64,000 nucleotides of DNA from Neomegalonema sp. (GTDB taxonomy: Bacteria > Pseudomonadota > Alphaproteobacteria > Rhodobacterales > Rhodobacteraceae), in contig JALEFY010000007.1 of assembly GCA_022760435.1 (NCBI GenBank), positions 241,084 to 305,083 on the forward strand, read 5' to 3'. The notes under the pieces were generated by a model. It did not search any database. It was not told the origin of the DNA and saw only the letters and a list, made by a program, of their open reading frames with translations. Both the position numbers and the translations under genes were made by a program. Below, piece after piece: positions 1-9,101 of this stretch. Each line of letters opens with the position of its first letter. Position 1 is the stretch's first letter.

Positions 1-1212
1 GAGGAAGCCGAGCGCGCCGAGGGCATTGACTTTGGGCTGCGGGTGCTGGTTGACCGGAAACAGGCCTGTGTCAGCGCCTCCGATGCCGCGCCCTCTACTC
101 TGGAGACGCTGGCCGAGCGCGCCGTGGCCATGGCAAGCGAAGCGCCCGAAGATCCCTATGCTGGCCTCGCGGATCCGTCCCAGCTTGCCCAGGATGTTCC
201 GGCTCTGGATCTGGCGGACCCGGCCCCCTTGCCAAGCCCCGAAGCATTGCTCGAACAGGCGCTTTCGCTCGAAGAAGCAACCCTGGCGATGCCCGATATC
301 TCCCAGGCGGAAGGCGCGAGCGCCAGCGCCTCCCAGGCTCTGGTTCTTCTCGCAACCTCGACCGGGTTTTCGCACAGCTATCGCAGCACCCGCTTTGGCC
401 GCGGCGTCTCGGCAATCGCTGGCTCTGGGCTCGCGATGGAGCGCGACCATGCCTATAGCGCGGCTCGATACCGCGAAGACCTGCGCAGCGTCGAAGCACT
501 CGCTCAGGAAGCAGCACAGCGCGCCGCGCGCAGTCTGGAGCCGCGCAAGGCAAAGAAGGGCCGCTTCCCGGTCCTGTTCGAACCCCGGGTCGCCGAGAGC
601 CTGATCGGCTCACTTGTCGCCGCCGCCAATGGTGCCAGCGTCGCGCGCGGCGCCTCCTATCTGAGCGACAGGCTCGGTGAGCGCGTGCTGCCCGAAGGGG
701 TCGATCTGCTCGATGATCCCTTGCGCCCGCGCGGTCCGGCCTCGCGCCCCGTCGATGCCGAAGGGCTGGCCTGCTCCGCGAAAAAGATCGTCGAGGACGG
801 CGTGCTCCAAAGCTGGCTGCTCGATCTGGCCTCGGCCCGCAAGCTCGGCCTGTCCTCCAATGCCTCGGCCAGCCGCGGGGTCGGCGGCCCGCCCTCGCCA
901 AGCAGCAGCAATCTGACCCTCACGCCCTCAGAGCAAACGCAAGAGGCGCTGCTCGCCCAGATGCAAGAAGGGCTCTTTGTCACGCAGATGATGGGGCGCG
1001 GTGTTGATCCGGTGACCGGCGATTACAGCCGCGGTGCCAAGGGCTTCTGGGTCGAGAATGGCCGCCTCGCCTATCCGGTCAGCGAGCTGACCATCGCCGG
1101 GCATATTCTCGACATGCTGCGCCATGCCCTTCGCGGCAATGACCCGATCCCCGAACACCGGCTCCAGGTACCCAGCCTTCTCATAGAGGAGATGACCATT
1201 GCCACTCAGTAG
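1..1212 (+). CDS. pmbA: TldE/PmbA metallopeptidase-like subunit (5' partial)
   Basis: The reading frame is open from the first base, so the N-terminus lies outside the window; 403 residues are visible. The sequence resembles PmbA/TldE, the partner of TldD in a heterodimeric protease that matures small peptides and degrades unfolded ones. Family-typical stretches include GLRVLVDRKQACVSASD near the visible start, the central GRGVSAIAGSG and the C-terminal VTGDYSRGAKGFWVENG block with ELTIAGHILDML. The TldE subunit lacks the zinc site of TldD, and no HExxxH-type motif is seen here, consistent with the E subunit. The stop overlaps the TTG start proposed for the next gene, as is common in the alphaproteobacterial pmbA-cysQ arrangement. 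Identification is confident; the missing N-terminus is the only limit. Confidence 0.9.
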   Translation, partial: EEAERAEGIDFGLRVLVDRKQACVSASDAAPSTLETLAERAVAMASEAPEDPYAGLADPSQLAQDVPALDLADPAPLPSPEALLEQALSLEEATLAMPDISQAEGASASASQALVLLATSTGFSHSYRSTRFGRGVSAIAGSGLAMERDHAYSAARYREDLRSVEALAQEAAQRAARSLEPRKAKKGRFPVLFEPRVAESLIGSLVAAANGASVARGASYLSDRLGERVLPEGVDLLDDPLRPRGPASRPVDAEGLACSAKKIVEDGVLQSWLLDLASARKLGLSSNASASRGVGGPPSPSSSNLTLTPSEQTQEALLAQMQEGLFVTQMMGRGVDPVTGDYSRGAKGFWVENGRLAYPVSELTIAGHILDMLRHALRGNDPIPEHRLQVPSLLIEEMTIATQ

Positions 1213-2017
1213 CCCCGCGCAAGATCGCGCGCTGCTGGTCGCGGCCGTTCGCCAGGCCGGGCCGATCGCACTCAACGCCTTCGTTCAGGGGCAGGCCGCC
1301 AATACCCGGATCTGGGACAAGGGCGGCGATCTGGGCTTGCTGACCGAGACCGATCTCGCCGTCAATCAGGCTCTGCGTGAGCTGCTGCTCAGCGAGCGGC
1401 CCGATTACGGCTGGCTTTCGGAGGAAGATGCCGATGACCCCGCCCGGCTCTCCACCGCGCGCCAGTTTATCGTCGATCCAATCGATGGCACGCGCTCCTT
1501 TGCCGAAGGCAAACCGGAATTCTGCCTCTCGGTCGCGGTTGCCGAGCATGGGCGGGTGATCGCGGGTGCCATCTTCGCTCCGGCGCTTGATGCCCTCTTT
1601 GAAGCTGCGATCGGCGAGGGCGCGCGCAAGAACGGCACCCCGATCCACACCACCGAGCGCGAAGTGGTCGATGGCGCCCGGATCCTCGCCACCAGGATGG
1701 TCCGCCAGCATGCGCATTGGGACGGGAGCATCCCCAGTTTCGAGCTTGGCCATGTCCATCCGATCGCCTATCGCCTCTGCCTGGTCGCCGAGGGCGCCTG
1801 GGACGGGCTGATTGCCCTGCGCGGCACGAATGAATGGGATGTCGCCGCCGGCGATCTGATCGTACGCGAGGCTCGGGGCTGGGTCTCCGATCAGCGGGGG
1901 CGGCCCTTCCAGTATAACAAGACCGTCCCAAGGGTCAGCGGCGCCATCGCTGCGGGGCGGGCGCTGCATCGCGATTTGCGCCGCCGCATGCCCAATGCTC
2001 CGGAAATCGCGCGCTGA
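1199..2017 (+). CDS. cysQ: Inositol monophosphatase-family 3'(2'),5'-bisphosphate nucleotidase
   Basis: The 272-residue protein has the metal-binding signatures of the lithium-sensitive phosphatase family: SEEDADD at about residues 75-80 (first metal-binding glutamate), DPIDGTRSF at 93-101 (metal-binding aspartates) and WDVAAGDLIVREARG near the C-terminus. Family knowledge puts such proteins, next to pmbA in alphaproteobacteria, as CysQ-like enzymes that hydrolyse PAP or PAPS; inositol phosphate cannot be ruled out as substrate. The start used is TTG at 1199, inside the end of pmbA, because no ATG precedes the conserved N-terminal helix. The 14-base overlap suggests translational coupling. 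Length is normal for the family. Confidence 0.85.
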   Translation: MPLSSPAQDRALLVAAVRQAGPIALNAFVQGQAANTRIWDKGGDLGLLTETDLAVNQALRELLLSERPDYGWLSEEDADDPARLSTARQFIVDPIDGTRSFAEGKPEFCLSVAVAEHGRVIAGAIFAPALDALFEAAIGEGARKNGTPIHTTEREVVDGARILATRMVRQHAHWDGSIPSFELGHVHPIAYRLCLVAEGAWDGLIALRGTNEWDVAAGDLIVREARGWVSDQRGRPFQYNKTVPRVSGAIAAGRALHRDLRRRMPNAPEIAR

Positions 2018-2119
2018 CGGCGGATTTTGCCGACCAAGCCCGCATCGCGAGGTGACAAGATCCGCCGAAGGTCCTAGGGCATGGGCGGTAATTTTCGCCA
2101 TCGTCATTTGGAGAATGCA

Positions 2120-2371
2120 ATGTCCCAGCAAAACACCTCGGTTCGCCTGCATCTGGTCTTTGGCGGTGAGTTGGTTGACCCGCAGCGCAATGAGTTTCGC
2201 GATGTGGAAGCGCTCGATGTGGTTGGCATCTTCCCCAACTACGCCAAAGCCTATGATGCCTGGAAATCGGCGGCTCAGCGCACGGTGGACAATGCTCATA
2301 TGCGCTATTTCATCGCGCATCTGCACCGGCTGCGGGATGAAGAGGTCGAAAACAGCCCGACTGCCGAATAA
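2120..2371 (+). CDS. DUF4170 family small protein
   Basis: An 83-residue acidic protein starting MSQQNTSVRLHLVFGGEL, preceded by a TGGAG ribosome-binding site about 8 bases upstream; an in-frame ATG at 2081 has no such site. Residues such as VGIFPNYAKAYDAWKSAAQ and MRYFIAHLHRL match my memory of the DUF4170 family, which commonly sits between cysQ and the DUF374 acyltransferase in alphaproteobacteria. No transmembrane segment or catalytic motif is visible. Context suggests a link to envelope lipid synthesis, but no function is known to me. Confidence 0.8.
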   Translation: MSQQNTSVRLHLVFGGELVDPQRNEFRDVEALDVVGIFPNYAKAYDAWKSAAQRTVDNAHMRYFIAHLHRLRDEEVENSPTAE

Positions 2372-2383
2372 GAGCCGGTCATT

Positions 2384-3214
2384 GTGACGCGTCCGCACAC
2401 TTCGGCTGAACCCACAGATCCCGCGACCAGCGGTCCCGCTGCCACGCCCGGCTCATCGCGCCCGACAAAGCGGCAGCGGGGCAGCAAGCTGGCGCAAAGG
2501 CTGCGCGGCTCCGCGCTGGCGCGCTGGGCGATTGGCGGGCTCGGTGCCTTTTATGTGTGGCTTTGCTTTCGCACAACGCGTTGGGAGTGGGTCGGGCGCG
2601 AGCATCTTGATCCGCTGCTTGAGGGGCCCGCTTTCATCGGCGCCGTCTGGCATGCGCGGCTCGCGCTGGTGGCGATGCTCCGCCCGCGCGGCCGCCGCGC
2701 TATCGCCTTGATCTCCGAGAACAATGACGGCGATCTGATCGCGCGGGTGATTGCCAATCTGGGTGCGCAGGCGGCGCGTGGCTCCAGCCGCGACCCCAAC
2801 AAACCGGACAAGGAACGCGGCGGCGGCGCGGCGATGCGTGAATTGGTCGAAGCGCTCGAGGCAGGGGCGATTGCGGTGATGACGCCGGATGGGCCGCGTG
2901 GACCGCGCATGCGGGTCAAGCCCGGGGTTGCCGTCACCGCGACCCATGCCAGCGTCCCGGTGCTGCCCGTCGCCTATTCGACACGGCGCGGCAAGCTGCT
3001 GCGAAGCTGGGACCGGATGCTGTTGCCGCGCCCCTTTGATCGCGGCGTCTGGGTATTCGGCGCGCCAATCGCGCCAGCGGCCCTTGATGATCGGGCCGCG
3101 ATCGAGGCAAAGATGGAACAGATCGAGCAGGCCCTGATGGCGGTCACGCTCGAGGCCGACCGGCGCATGGGGAGAGAGACGCCGGATCAGGGGGAAACCT
3201 TGGTGCTGCCATAA
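2384..3214 (+). CDS. DUF374 lysophospholipid acyltransferase-family protein
   Basis: This 276-residue protein starts at GTG 2384, 12 bases after the DUF4170 gene. It carries an N-terminal basic, low-complexity region, a hydrophobic segment around residues 48-62, then the DUF374 core: AVWHARLALVAML, ALISENNDGDLIARVI, ARGSSRDPNK and VMTPDGPRGPRMRVKPGV. The DGPRGP motif is the family hallmark. DUF374 proteins are related to glycerolipid acyltransferases and sit with Kdo transferase genes; the likely role is acyl transfer in lipid A or phospholipid synthesis at the inner membrane. The roughly 40-residue basic N-terminal extension is longer than in many homologues, so an internal start is possible. 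Confidence 0.8.
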   Translation: MTRPHTSAEPTDPATSGPAATPGSSRPTKRQRGSKLAQRLRGSALARWAIGGLGAFYVWLCFRTTRWEWVGREHLDPLLEGPAFIGAVWHARLALVAMLRPRGRRAIALISENNDGDLIARVIANLGAQAARGSSRDPNKPDKERGGGAAMRELVEALEAGAIAVMTPDGPRGPRMRVKPGVAVTATHASVPVLPVAYSTRRGKLLRSWDRMLLPRPFDRGVWVFGAPIAPAALDDRAAIEAKMEQIEQALMAVTLEADRRMGRETPDQGETLVLP

Positions 3215-3274
3215 GCAGGCGACGCGTTTTGATATGCGGGTCTTGCGGCGCACCATCGCGAAAGGAGTGGGACA

Positions 3275-4642
3275 ATGGCGATGTCCTCGCTGCTGTTTAT
3301 GTATCGGCGCTTTGCACGCTATGGCGGTCCGGCGCTGGCTCGGCGGATGCTGGCTCGGCGCGCGCTGCGGGGCAAGGAAGACCCGAACCGGCTCGATGAG
3401 CGGTTCGGCGTGCCGACCCTGCCGCGACCCCAAGGCGAGCTGATCTGGCTCCACGCAGCTTCGGTGGGTGAGGCGCTGTCGCTGCTGCCGCTCATCAACG
3501 GCATTCGCAAGGCACGCCCCGATCTTGAGACCCTGGTCACTACGGGAACGGTTTCCTCCGCGATGCTGATGGCCGAACGGCTGCCCGAAGGCGCCGCTCA
3601 TCAATATGCGCCGATCGACACGATCGCTGCGGTCGAGAGCTTCCTTGATTATTGGCAGCCTTCCTTCTGTGGCATCGTCGAGTCCGAGATCTGGCCCACG
3701 ATGCTCGAACAAGCCGATCGCCGCGATATTCCCATTGCCCTGATCAGCGCGCGGGTGTCGGAGAACTCGGCCAAGCGCTGGCGGCGCTATGCGCCGGGCA
3801 CGATCAAGCTGCTGCTCAACCGGTTTTCGCTGATCCTGGCGCAGAATGACACCGTTGCCGAGCGGCTGGTGAGCCTTGGCGCCAATCCGCGCCGCCTGGG
3901 GGTGTGCGGGGCGCTCAAGGATGCCGCGACGCCGCTGCCGGTCTCAGACAGCGAGCTCACCGAATTGCGCGCCATCCTTGGCAACCGCCCGCGCTGGATG
4001 GCGGCGAGCACCCATACCGGTGAGGAAAGCGCCGCCATCACCGCCCATGAACAATTGCGCGGCGAGTATCCGCAAATCCTGACCATGATCGCCCCCCGCC
4101 ATCCCGAGCGCGCGGATGCCATCGCCGCCGAGGCGCGCGAGCGAGGCTGGCATGTGGCGCGCCGCTCCGAAGGAGCGATGCCGCAAGATGGGGTCGATAT
4201 CTATCTGATCGATACGCTGGGCGAGTTGGGCTTATGGTATCGGCTGGCGCCCGTGACCTTTGTCGGCGGCTCGCTGAGCCCGGTCGGCGGGCATAACCCG
4301 CTGGAACCGGCGCGCCTTGGCAGCACGATCTTGCACGGTCCGCACTATCACAATTTCCTCGAAGAATATAAGCGCCTGCAAGAGGCAGAAGGCGCCCGCG
4401 AAGTGCGGATTGGCGAGCGGCTCGGGGCGGCGGTTGCCGAATTGCTCAATGAGGATGGCGAGCCCAATGCCGCCGCGCGTGCCTTGTCCGAAAAGGCGTT
4501 CGAGGCGACCTTGGGCGGCGATGCGGTGGTCGCACGCGTGCTCTCGGCAATCACCCCGCTGCTGCCGCCCGAACTCTATGGCGAGCCGGAGCCCTATTCC
4601 GACTGGTCCTTCAGCTTCGACGATGACGATGCAGCCGCCTAG
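3275..4642 (+). CDS. waaA: 3-deoxy-D-manno-octulosonic acid (Kdo) transferase
   Basis: A 455-residue GT30 enzyme that adds Kdo from CMP-Kdo to lipid IVA on the cytoplasmic face of the inner membrane. The catalytic motif WLHAASVGEALS (Glu near residue 66) is intact, as are SEIWPTML, ISARVSENSAKRW, ASTHTGEE, and the donor-binding GGSLSPVGGHNPLEPA. Preferred start is ATG 3275, with AAAGGAGTGG ten bases upstream. The C-terminus runs into an acidic FSFDDDDAAA tail that overlaps the lpxK start by 14 bases, so the two are translationally linked. The tail is longer and more acidic than in the enterobacterial enzyme. Identification is firm. Confidence 0.93.
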   Translation: MAMSSLLFMYRRFARYGGPALARRMLARRALRGKEDPNRLDERFGVPTLPRPQGELIWLHAASVGEALSLLPLINGIRKARPDLETLVTTGTVSSAMLMAERLPEGAAHQYAPIDTIAAVESFLDYWQPSFCGIVESEIWPTMLEQADRRDIPIALISARVSENSAKRWRRYAPGTIKLLLNRFSLILAQNDTVAERLVSLGANPRRLGVCGALKDAATPLPVSDSELTELRAILGNRPRWMAASTHTGEESAAITAHEQLRGEYPQILTMIAPRHPERADAIAAEARERGWHVARRSEGAMPQDGVDIYLIDTLGELGLWYRLAPVTFVGGSLSPVGGHNPLEPARLGSTILHGPHYHNFLEEYKRLQEAEGAREVRIGERLGAAVAELLNEDGEPNAAARALSEKAFEATLGGDAVVARVLSAITPLLPPELYGEPEPYSDWSFSFDDDDAAA

Positions 4643-5630
4643 ATTCTGGGCCAACCCGCCGCATGCACCCGGACTGATGGCGCATCTGCTCAAGCCCGCC
4701 GCTGCGCTGTTCTCGCTGGCCGGATGGGTACGGCAGCGCCGCGCCCAGCCTTACCGGGCCGGGGTGCCGGTCATCTGCATTGGCAATCTGATCGCTGGCG
4801 GCGCAGGCAAGACCCCGCTGGCCATCGCCATCGCCGAACGCCTCGCCAAGCGCGATCTGCGCCCGCATTTCATCAGCCGCGGCTATGGCGGCTCGGAGAA
4901 AGGCCCGCACCGGGTCGATATCGCCCGCGACACCGCAGAGCGGGTCGGCGATGAGCCCTTGCTGCTCGGAGCCTGGCACCCGACCTGGGTCGGCCGCGAT
5001 CGGGTCGCCTCAGCGCGCCGCGCGGTGGCAGAAGGGGCCGATGTCCTGATCCTCGATGACGGGTTTCAGAACCCGGCCCTGCATAAGGATCTCTCTCTTC
5101 TGGCCATAGATGGCGGATTTGGTCATGGCAATGGCTGCGTGATCCCGGCAGGACCGCTGCGTGAGCCTTTGGCGCGCGGGTTTGCGCGCGCTGATGCGGC
5201 GGTCATTATTGGCGAGGGAGAGCCTTTTGTGCCACAGGGCATCCCTTGCCTTCATGCCCGGCTCACCCCGCAATTCACCGGCATTTCCCTGACCGGTGCC
5301 CCGGTCCTTGCCTTTGCCGGGATCGGGCGGCCGGAGAAGTTTTTCGACACGCTGCGCAGCCTCGGCGCGCATTTGGTGGAGACGGTCGCCTTCCCCGACC
5401 ACCACCCCTATGGCCTTGCCATCCTCAACCGCCTAGAAATGCGCGCTCAGAGTGCCGGGGCGATGCTGGTGACGACCGAAAAAGACGCCGTGCGCTTTCC
5501 GGCAGCCTTTCGTGGCCGGGCGATGTCTCTGCCGGTTCGGATGGGTTTTACGGATCCGGAAGCGCTGGATGCGCTGCTGGATACCCTCATGCAGGGCCAA
5601 AACAGCAAAGATGCAACAGCGCGCGCGTGA
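4629..5630 (+). CDS. lpxK: Tetraacyldisaccharide 4'-kinase
   Basis: A 333-residue protein starting MQPPRFWANP at ATG 4629, inside the end of waaA (an ATG at 4623 is also in frame). LpxK phosphorylates the 4' position of the lipid A disaccharide at the inner membrane. The P-loop is visible as NLIAGGAGKTPLAIAIAERL, followed by SRGYGG, GDEPLLL, LILDDGFQNPALHKD and the late TTEKDAVRFP motif, all diagnostic. Length is normal. It closes the cysQ-to-lpxK run; the following 320 bases carry no gene. Confidence 0.93.
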   Translation: MQPPRFWANPPHAPGLMAHLLKPAAALFSLAGWVRQRRAQPYRAGVPVICIGNLIAGGAGKTPLAIAIAERLAKRDLRPHFISRGYGGSEKGPHRVDIARDTAERVGDEPLLLGAWHPTWVGRDRVASARRAVAEGADVLILDDGFQNPALHKDLSLLAIDGGFGHGNGCVIPAGPLREPLARGFARADAAVIIGEGEPFVPQGIPCLHARLTPQFTGISLTGAPVLAFAGIGRPEKFFDTLRSLGAHLVETVAFPDHHPYGLAILNRLEMRAQSAGAMLVTTEKDAVRFPAAFRGRAMSLPVRMGFTDPEALDALLDTLMQGQNSKDATARA

Positions 5631-5950
5631 TGTGAGCAACCGCATTGACGGCCACATTTTCAACGCAAAAGGGTCTGGGGAGGAACTGTTTTTAACCCTT
5701 TCTGCGCCACAAGCGGTTTGCATATTGAATCCCGAAGAGCAGGGGCAATCAGCCATGCTCTTCACGGTCCGGGCGCCATTTCGCTCTCTCCGCTCCCCTC
5801 GCGTGCGTCCGGACCGACCTTTCTTTCCCCCTCATGCGCGTGGATCGTCGGAACACTCTGGCCGATCAAACCCCGCCGCGTTACGCATTGGGCGAGCGAA
5901 GCGCCTTACAGCGGCGCAAGACGCCGCGTGATGCGGCAGCGGAGGCCAGA
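5631..5950. other. Intergenic stretch without a supported gene
   Basis: This 320-base gap between lpxK and the TPR gene contains no open frame with convincing coding character. A GGAAC at 5682 and another at 5850 look like EcfG -35 boxes, but neither has a CGTT-type -10 at the right distance. A GGAGG Shine-Dalgarno at 5941-5945 belongs to the next gene. Confidence 0.6.
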
Positions 5951-6943
5951 ATGAGCGAGCCGACCGACGAACCGCCCGAAGGTCCATGGGGCAGAGGAGG
6001 CTCACGGGGCACAGGAGGCTCAAGCTCTTCCTTTGGGGGAAGCGGTGACCCGCAAACCGAACTCGAGCGCCAGCTCCTTCTGGCCGAGCGACGTCAGCTT
6101 GTCTCCGATTATCGCGGGATGCGCCGTGCCATCGAGGCTGCCTTGCAGGCCGATCCCGATAGCGCCGTTGCCCATGCCTGGCTGGCGCTGGCCGCGAGCC
6201 ACCTGGATGATGCCGAGACCTGGCGTCGCGCGACCCGATCCGCCCTGGCCCTCGCCCCCGAAGATCCGACTGTCCTGCATAATCTGGCCAGTGCCGCGCT
6301 GACGCGAGAGGCTTACGGCGATGCGCTGCAACTGAGCAGTACGATCCTCGCCCTTGCCCCGGATGATGTGGACGCGCATGTCATCAAGGCGCGGTGTGAG
6401 CTGCATTATCAGGGCATGAATACCGCTCTGGAAACGCTGGCAGCAGCGCGAGAGCTCGACCCGGATCACCCCGCCGTGCCCAGCCTCGCGGCGAGCACCT
6501 TGCTGCAAATGGGCCGCCGCGAAGAAGCGCTTGCCGCGGCGCAAGATGCCCTCAGGCTCTCCCCCGACAGCTACCTGGCCCATGCAACAGCAGGCTTGTG
6601 CGAGGTGCTTGCAGGGTCGAACAGCCGCGCCCGGGAGCATCTGGTGAGCATGGTCCGGCAGGCGCCGCACCAGAAGAATGTCAATGAGCTGGCCGGGCTG
6701 GTGCGCGCCCGCGCAACCTGGTGGCTGCGCCCGTGGTTCTGGATCTATCGCCGACTGTATTATGGGCGCGGCGTGCTCGCCTGGGGTGTTGGCCTGATCG
6801 GCGCGATCGGATTGCTGCTCACCACCGGCCCGCTCGCCATCGCTCTGTTCGGCATCCTCTTTGTCTATTTCCTCATCGGCAGCCGGGCCGTCGAGCGCTT
6901 GGCGCGCGCTGAGGTCGAGGCAGCGCTGCGCGATGATTTCTGA
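5951..6943 (+). CDS. TPR-repeat protein with C-terminal transmembrane segments
   Basis: A 330-residue protein starting MSEPTDEPPEGPWG at 5951, chosen because GGAGG lies five bases upstream; an in-frame ATG at 5834 lacks a site. After a Gly/Ser-rich N-terminal linker the sequence is a run of tetratricopeptide-like helices (about residues 40-235), with typical spacing in segments such as VAHAWLALAASHLDDAETW and PTVLHNLASAALTREAYGDAL. It ends with hydrophobic segments around residues 268-310 that should span the inner membrane as a hairpin. It is probably a scaffold or assembly factor; the partner is unknown. Confidence 0.8.
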   Translation: MSEPTDEPPEGPWGRGGSRGTGGSSSSFGGSGDPQTELERQLLLAERRQLVSDYRGMRRAIEAALQADPDSAVAHAWLALAASHLDDAETWRRATRSALALAPEDPTVLHNLASAALTREAYGDALQLSSTILALAPDDVDAHVIKARCELHYQGMNTALETLAAARELDPDHPAVPSLAASTLLQMGRREEALAAAQDALRLSPDSYLAHATAGLCEVLAGSNSRAREHLVSMVRQAPHQKNVNELAGLVRARATWWLRPWFWIYRRLYYGRGVLAWGVGLIGAIGLLLTTGPLAIALFGILFVYFLIGSRAVERLARAEVEAALRDDF

Positions 6944-6991
6944 CATTGCCGTCTGAAGGGATCAGAGCCCTCTTGCGAGATCAAAGCCGGA

Positions 6992-8095
6992 TCAACCAAG
7001 CCCCTCGCCATTGAGCGGAAAGTCAATCTGCAACCGCGTGCCGGGATTGGCGCGCTCTTGACGCATCGCGCCGCGAAGCTGCGCCACACAGGCCCGGATC
7101 GCCCGCATCCCCAACCCGCCTGAAGCCGCGCCATCATCCTCCGGCATCCCGATGCCATCATCGCGGCAGATCAACTGATAGGCCCCGCGATCCAAATACC
7201 GGCCCTCGATCGTGATCGCCCCGCGCTCGCGCCCGACAAAGGCATGTTTGATCGCATTGGCCACAAACTCATTGACGCAGATCACCAGCGCCGATGCCTG
7301 CCCGGCGCTCACGGTGACGTTCTCGACCGACACGCTGCAAGAGACGTGACGCGGCATCGTGCCATCGAGCAGATGCGAGACCGATGCGAGAAAATCCGCA
7401 AGCGCCACCGCACTGCCCATGCCCCCCTGATGCATCTGCTCATGAAGCGCGGTGACCGACGCGATGCGCTGCTCCACCACCCGCAAGGCCGCTTGCGCCT
7501 CGCTAGAAGGCTCGGCATTGCGCTGCATCCGCGTGAGCGACACCACGGTCTGAAGCGAGTTCTTGACCCGATGATCCGCCTCGCGACGCAAGATCTCCAA
7601 CTCATCATTGGCGCGGCGCAGCTTCAATTGCCGCATCACTTGCCCGGCCAGCACCTGTAGCGCCTGCCGTTGCAAATCAGACAATCGGCGCGGCTTGCGA
7701 TCGAGCACGCAGAGGGTGCCGAGCGGCAATTCGCCATCGGCAACCAGCAGCGCGCCGGCATAGAACCGCATCGGATCGTCCCCATGGGCGAGCGGATTAT
7801 CGACCGTGCGCGGATCGTCCAGAAGGTCGGGCACTTCCAGAAAAGCCCCCTGCTCGACCGCATGGGCACAGATCGACCGGTCGAGATCGGTTTGCACACA
7901 ATCAAAACCATGGCGCGCCTTGAACCATTGCCGATCGGCTGCGACAAAGCTGATCAGGGCAATCGGCGCCTCACAGATCGCAGCGGCGAGCTCGGTCACT
8001 TCGGTGAACTCGACCTCTTCCCCGGTATCGAGGATTGCGTAGCTCTCGAGCAGCCGCAAGCGATCCGTTTCGCGCGAATGCGGCTTTGCGCGCAT
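6992..8095 (-). CDS. GAF-domain sensor histidine kinase (HisKA_2 type)
   Basis: A 367-residue soluble kinase starting MRAKPHSRETDRLRLLESY, with GGAAG just upstream on the minus strand. An N-terminal GAF domain (about residues 25-160, with APIALISFVAADRQWFKA and RSICAHAVEQ) is followed by the HisKA_2 phosphoacceptor motif EADHRVKNSLQTVVSLTRMQ and an intact ATPase domain: N-box NEFVANAIKHAF, G1 RDDGIGMP, G2 GGLGMRAI. Kinases of this type phosphorylate PhyR in the alphaproteobacterial general stress response. Its position at the edge of the stress island, behind a possible EcfG-type promoter at 8230-8254, supports such a role. Unlike the kinase beside ecfG, every ATP-binding residue is present. 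The ligand of the GAF domain is unknown. Confidence 0.87.
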   Translation of the reverse strand: MRAKPHSRETDRLRLLESYAILDTGEEVEFTEVTELAAAICEAPIALISFVAADRQWFKARHGFDCVQTDLDRSICAHAVEQGAFLEVPDLLDDPRTVDNPLAHGDDPMRFYAGALLVADGELPLGTLCVLDRKPRRLSDLQRQALQVLAGQVMRQLKLRRANDELEILRREADHRVKNSLQTVVSLTRMQRNAEPSSEAQAALRVVEQRIASVTALHEQMHQGGMGSAVALADFLASVSHLLDGTMPRHVSCSVSVENVTVSAGQASALVICVNEFVANAIKHAFVGRERGAITIEGRYLDRGAYQLICRDDGIGMPEDDGAASGGLGMRAIRACVAQLRGAMRQERANPGTRLQIDFPLNGEGLG

Positions 8096-8227
8096 CTTCC
8101 GTGAAATCCTTTCGACAAACAAAGACTTGCGAGGCGGGACGCCGTCATGAGGCGGAGCACGGGCGCTCCCTTGTGCGAAGAGCAGTAGGAGAAATTGGAC
8201 CCTCTGTGGTGAAAAAGAGGAAATGGC

Positions 8228-8252
8228 GGAACTCGTTTTGGCCCGGCCCGTT
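8228..8252 (+). promoter_or_regulatory. EcfG (general stress) promoter upstream of exoD
   Basis: GGAAC at 8228-8232 and CGTT at 8249-8252 are separated by exactly 16 bases, a perfect match to the EcfG consensus. The next plus-strand gene is exoD at 8425, leaving an untranslated leader of about 165 bases. Confidence 0.75.
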
Positions 8253-8254
8253 GC
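8230..8254 (-). promoter_or_regulatory. Possible EcfG-type promoter for the GAF kinase (weak)
   Basis: On the minus strand GCAAC (8250-8254) is followed after exactly 16 bases by AGTT (8230-8233), one mismatch in each box from GGAAC-N16-CGTT. It overlaps the perfect plus-strand promoter almost completely. It would give a leader of about 130 bases before the kinase at 8095. Confidence 0.45.
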
Positions 8255-8424
8255 TCCGGTGTTACCAATTTGCAGCGTTTGGAAGCCGCGATGCGCTCTG
8301 AGAACCGACAAGGCCCAAAGCTCAGCGATAAGGGCATGCTCTGCGCAGTCGGGCGGCCCGCAAATGAGATATCCGCCGAATGATCCCGCGGCTCCAGATC
8401 CGGGGCGAAAGGACCTGAAAGAAT

Positions 8425-9033
8425 ATGACCTCGAAAACCCGGACGTCGAAAACCCATGATCTGGAGAACATTCTAGATGACCTCGACGAGAAGGCCCAGC
8501 AGCAAAGCGACCAGCTTTCCGTGGGCACGACGCTTGACGCCTTCGCCGAACGGAGCTTTGGCGCCATGGTCACCATCATTGCGCTGGTTGCGGCACTGCC
8601 TCTGGTCGGCGGGATCCCCGGCATGTCCGCAATTACCGGCGCGCTCATCTTGCTGGTCGCCATCCAGTATCTGATCGGGCATGACCATATCTGGGTGCCG
8701 CAACGCTTGCGTGATCTGTCCATCAAGGCGGAGACGCTGCGCAAGGCGATCGAGAAAACCCGCCCCTACGCCGCCCGGGTCGATGCGGTGATCAAGCCTC
8801 GCCTCCAGGTGGTGGTCGATGGTCCGATCGCGCGCAGCGCCATCGCCGTGGCAGCGATCGCTTTGGCGATCACCTTCTTTCCGATGGAGGTCGTCCCCTT
8901 CGGCGTGATGGTCCCCGCCTTGAGCGTGCTGGCGTTGGGACTGGCCCTGGTCGGCAGAGACGGTGTCCTCGCGCTGGTGGGGCTTGGCGGTGCGGTGCTC
9001 ACCCTCTACACGCTCTACGCAGGACTGCTGTAA
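8425..9033 (+). CDS. exoD: ExoD-family membrane protein
   Basis: A 202-residue protein of the ExoD family (named for a rhizobial gene affecting exopolysaccharide and alkaline tolerance). A hydrophilic N-terminus of about 40 residues precedes hydrophobic segments: FGAMVTIIALVAALPLV, the PGMSAITGALILLVAIQYLIG block typical of ExoD, and two or three segments in the last 80 residues. A perfect EcfG promoter upstream suggests stress induction. The downstream amidoligase and peptidase C26 genes follow after 68 bases with no visible terminator, so the three may be one operon. Biochemical role unknown. Confidence 0.82.
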   Translation: MTSKTRTSKTHDLENILDDLDEKAQQQSDQLSVGTTLDAFAERSFGAMVTIIALVAALPLVGGIPGMSAITGALILLVAIQYLIGHDHIWVPQRLRDLSIKAETLRKAIEKTRPYAARVDAVIKPRLQVVVDGPIARSAIAVAAIALAITFFPMEVVPFGVMVPALSVLALGLALVGRDGVLALVGLGGAVLTLYTLYAGLL

Positions 9034-9101
9034 TCATCCCCTCAAAGACCGAAACCGCGCGCGCAATGCGCAATCCCCTCCGCCTCGCCGAAAGGTCGCC
9101 C

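Noticed and set aside
5850..5870. GGAAC at 5850 as an EcfG promoter for the TPR gene
   Set aside because: No CGTT-like -10 at 16-17 bases; CCCC is found instead.
5834..5950. Earlier in-frame start of the TPR gene at 5834
   Set aside because: No Shine-Dalgarno, while ATG 5951 has GGAGG at five bases.
8364..8459. A 31-codon frame overlapping the exoD start
   Set aside because: No ribosome-binding site and low-complexity product; kept only as a possible leader, not annotated.
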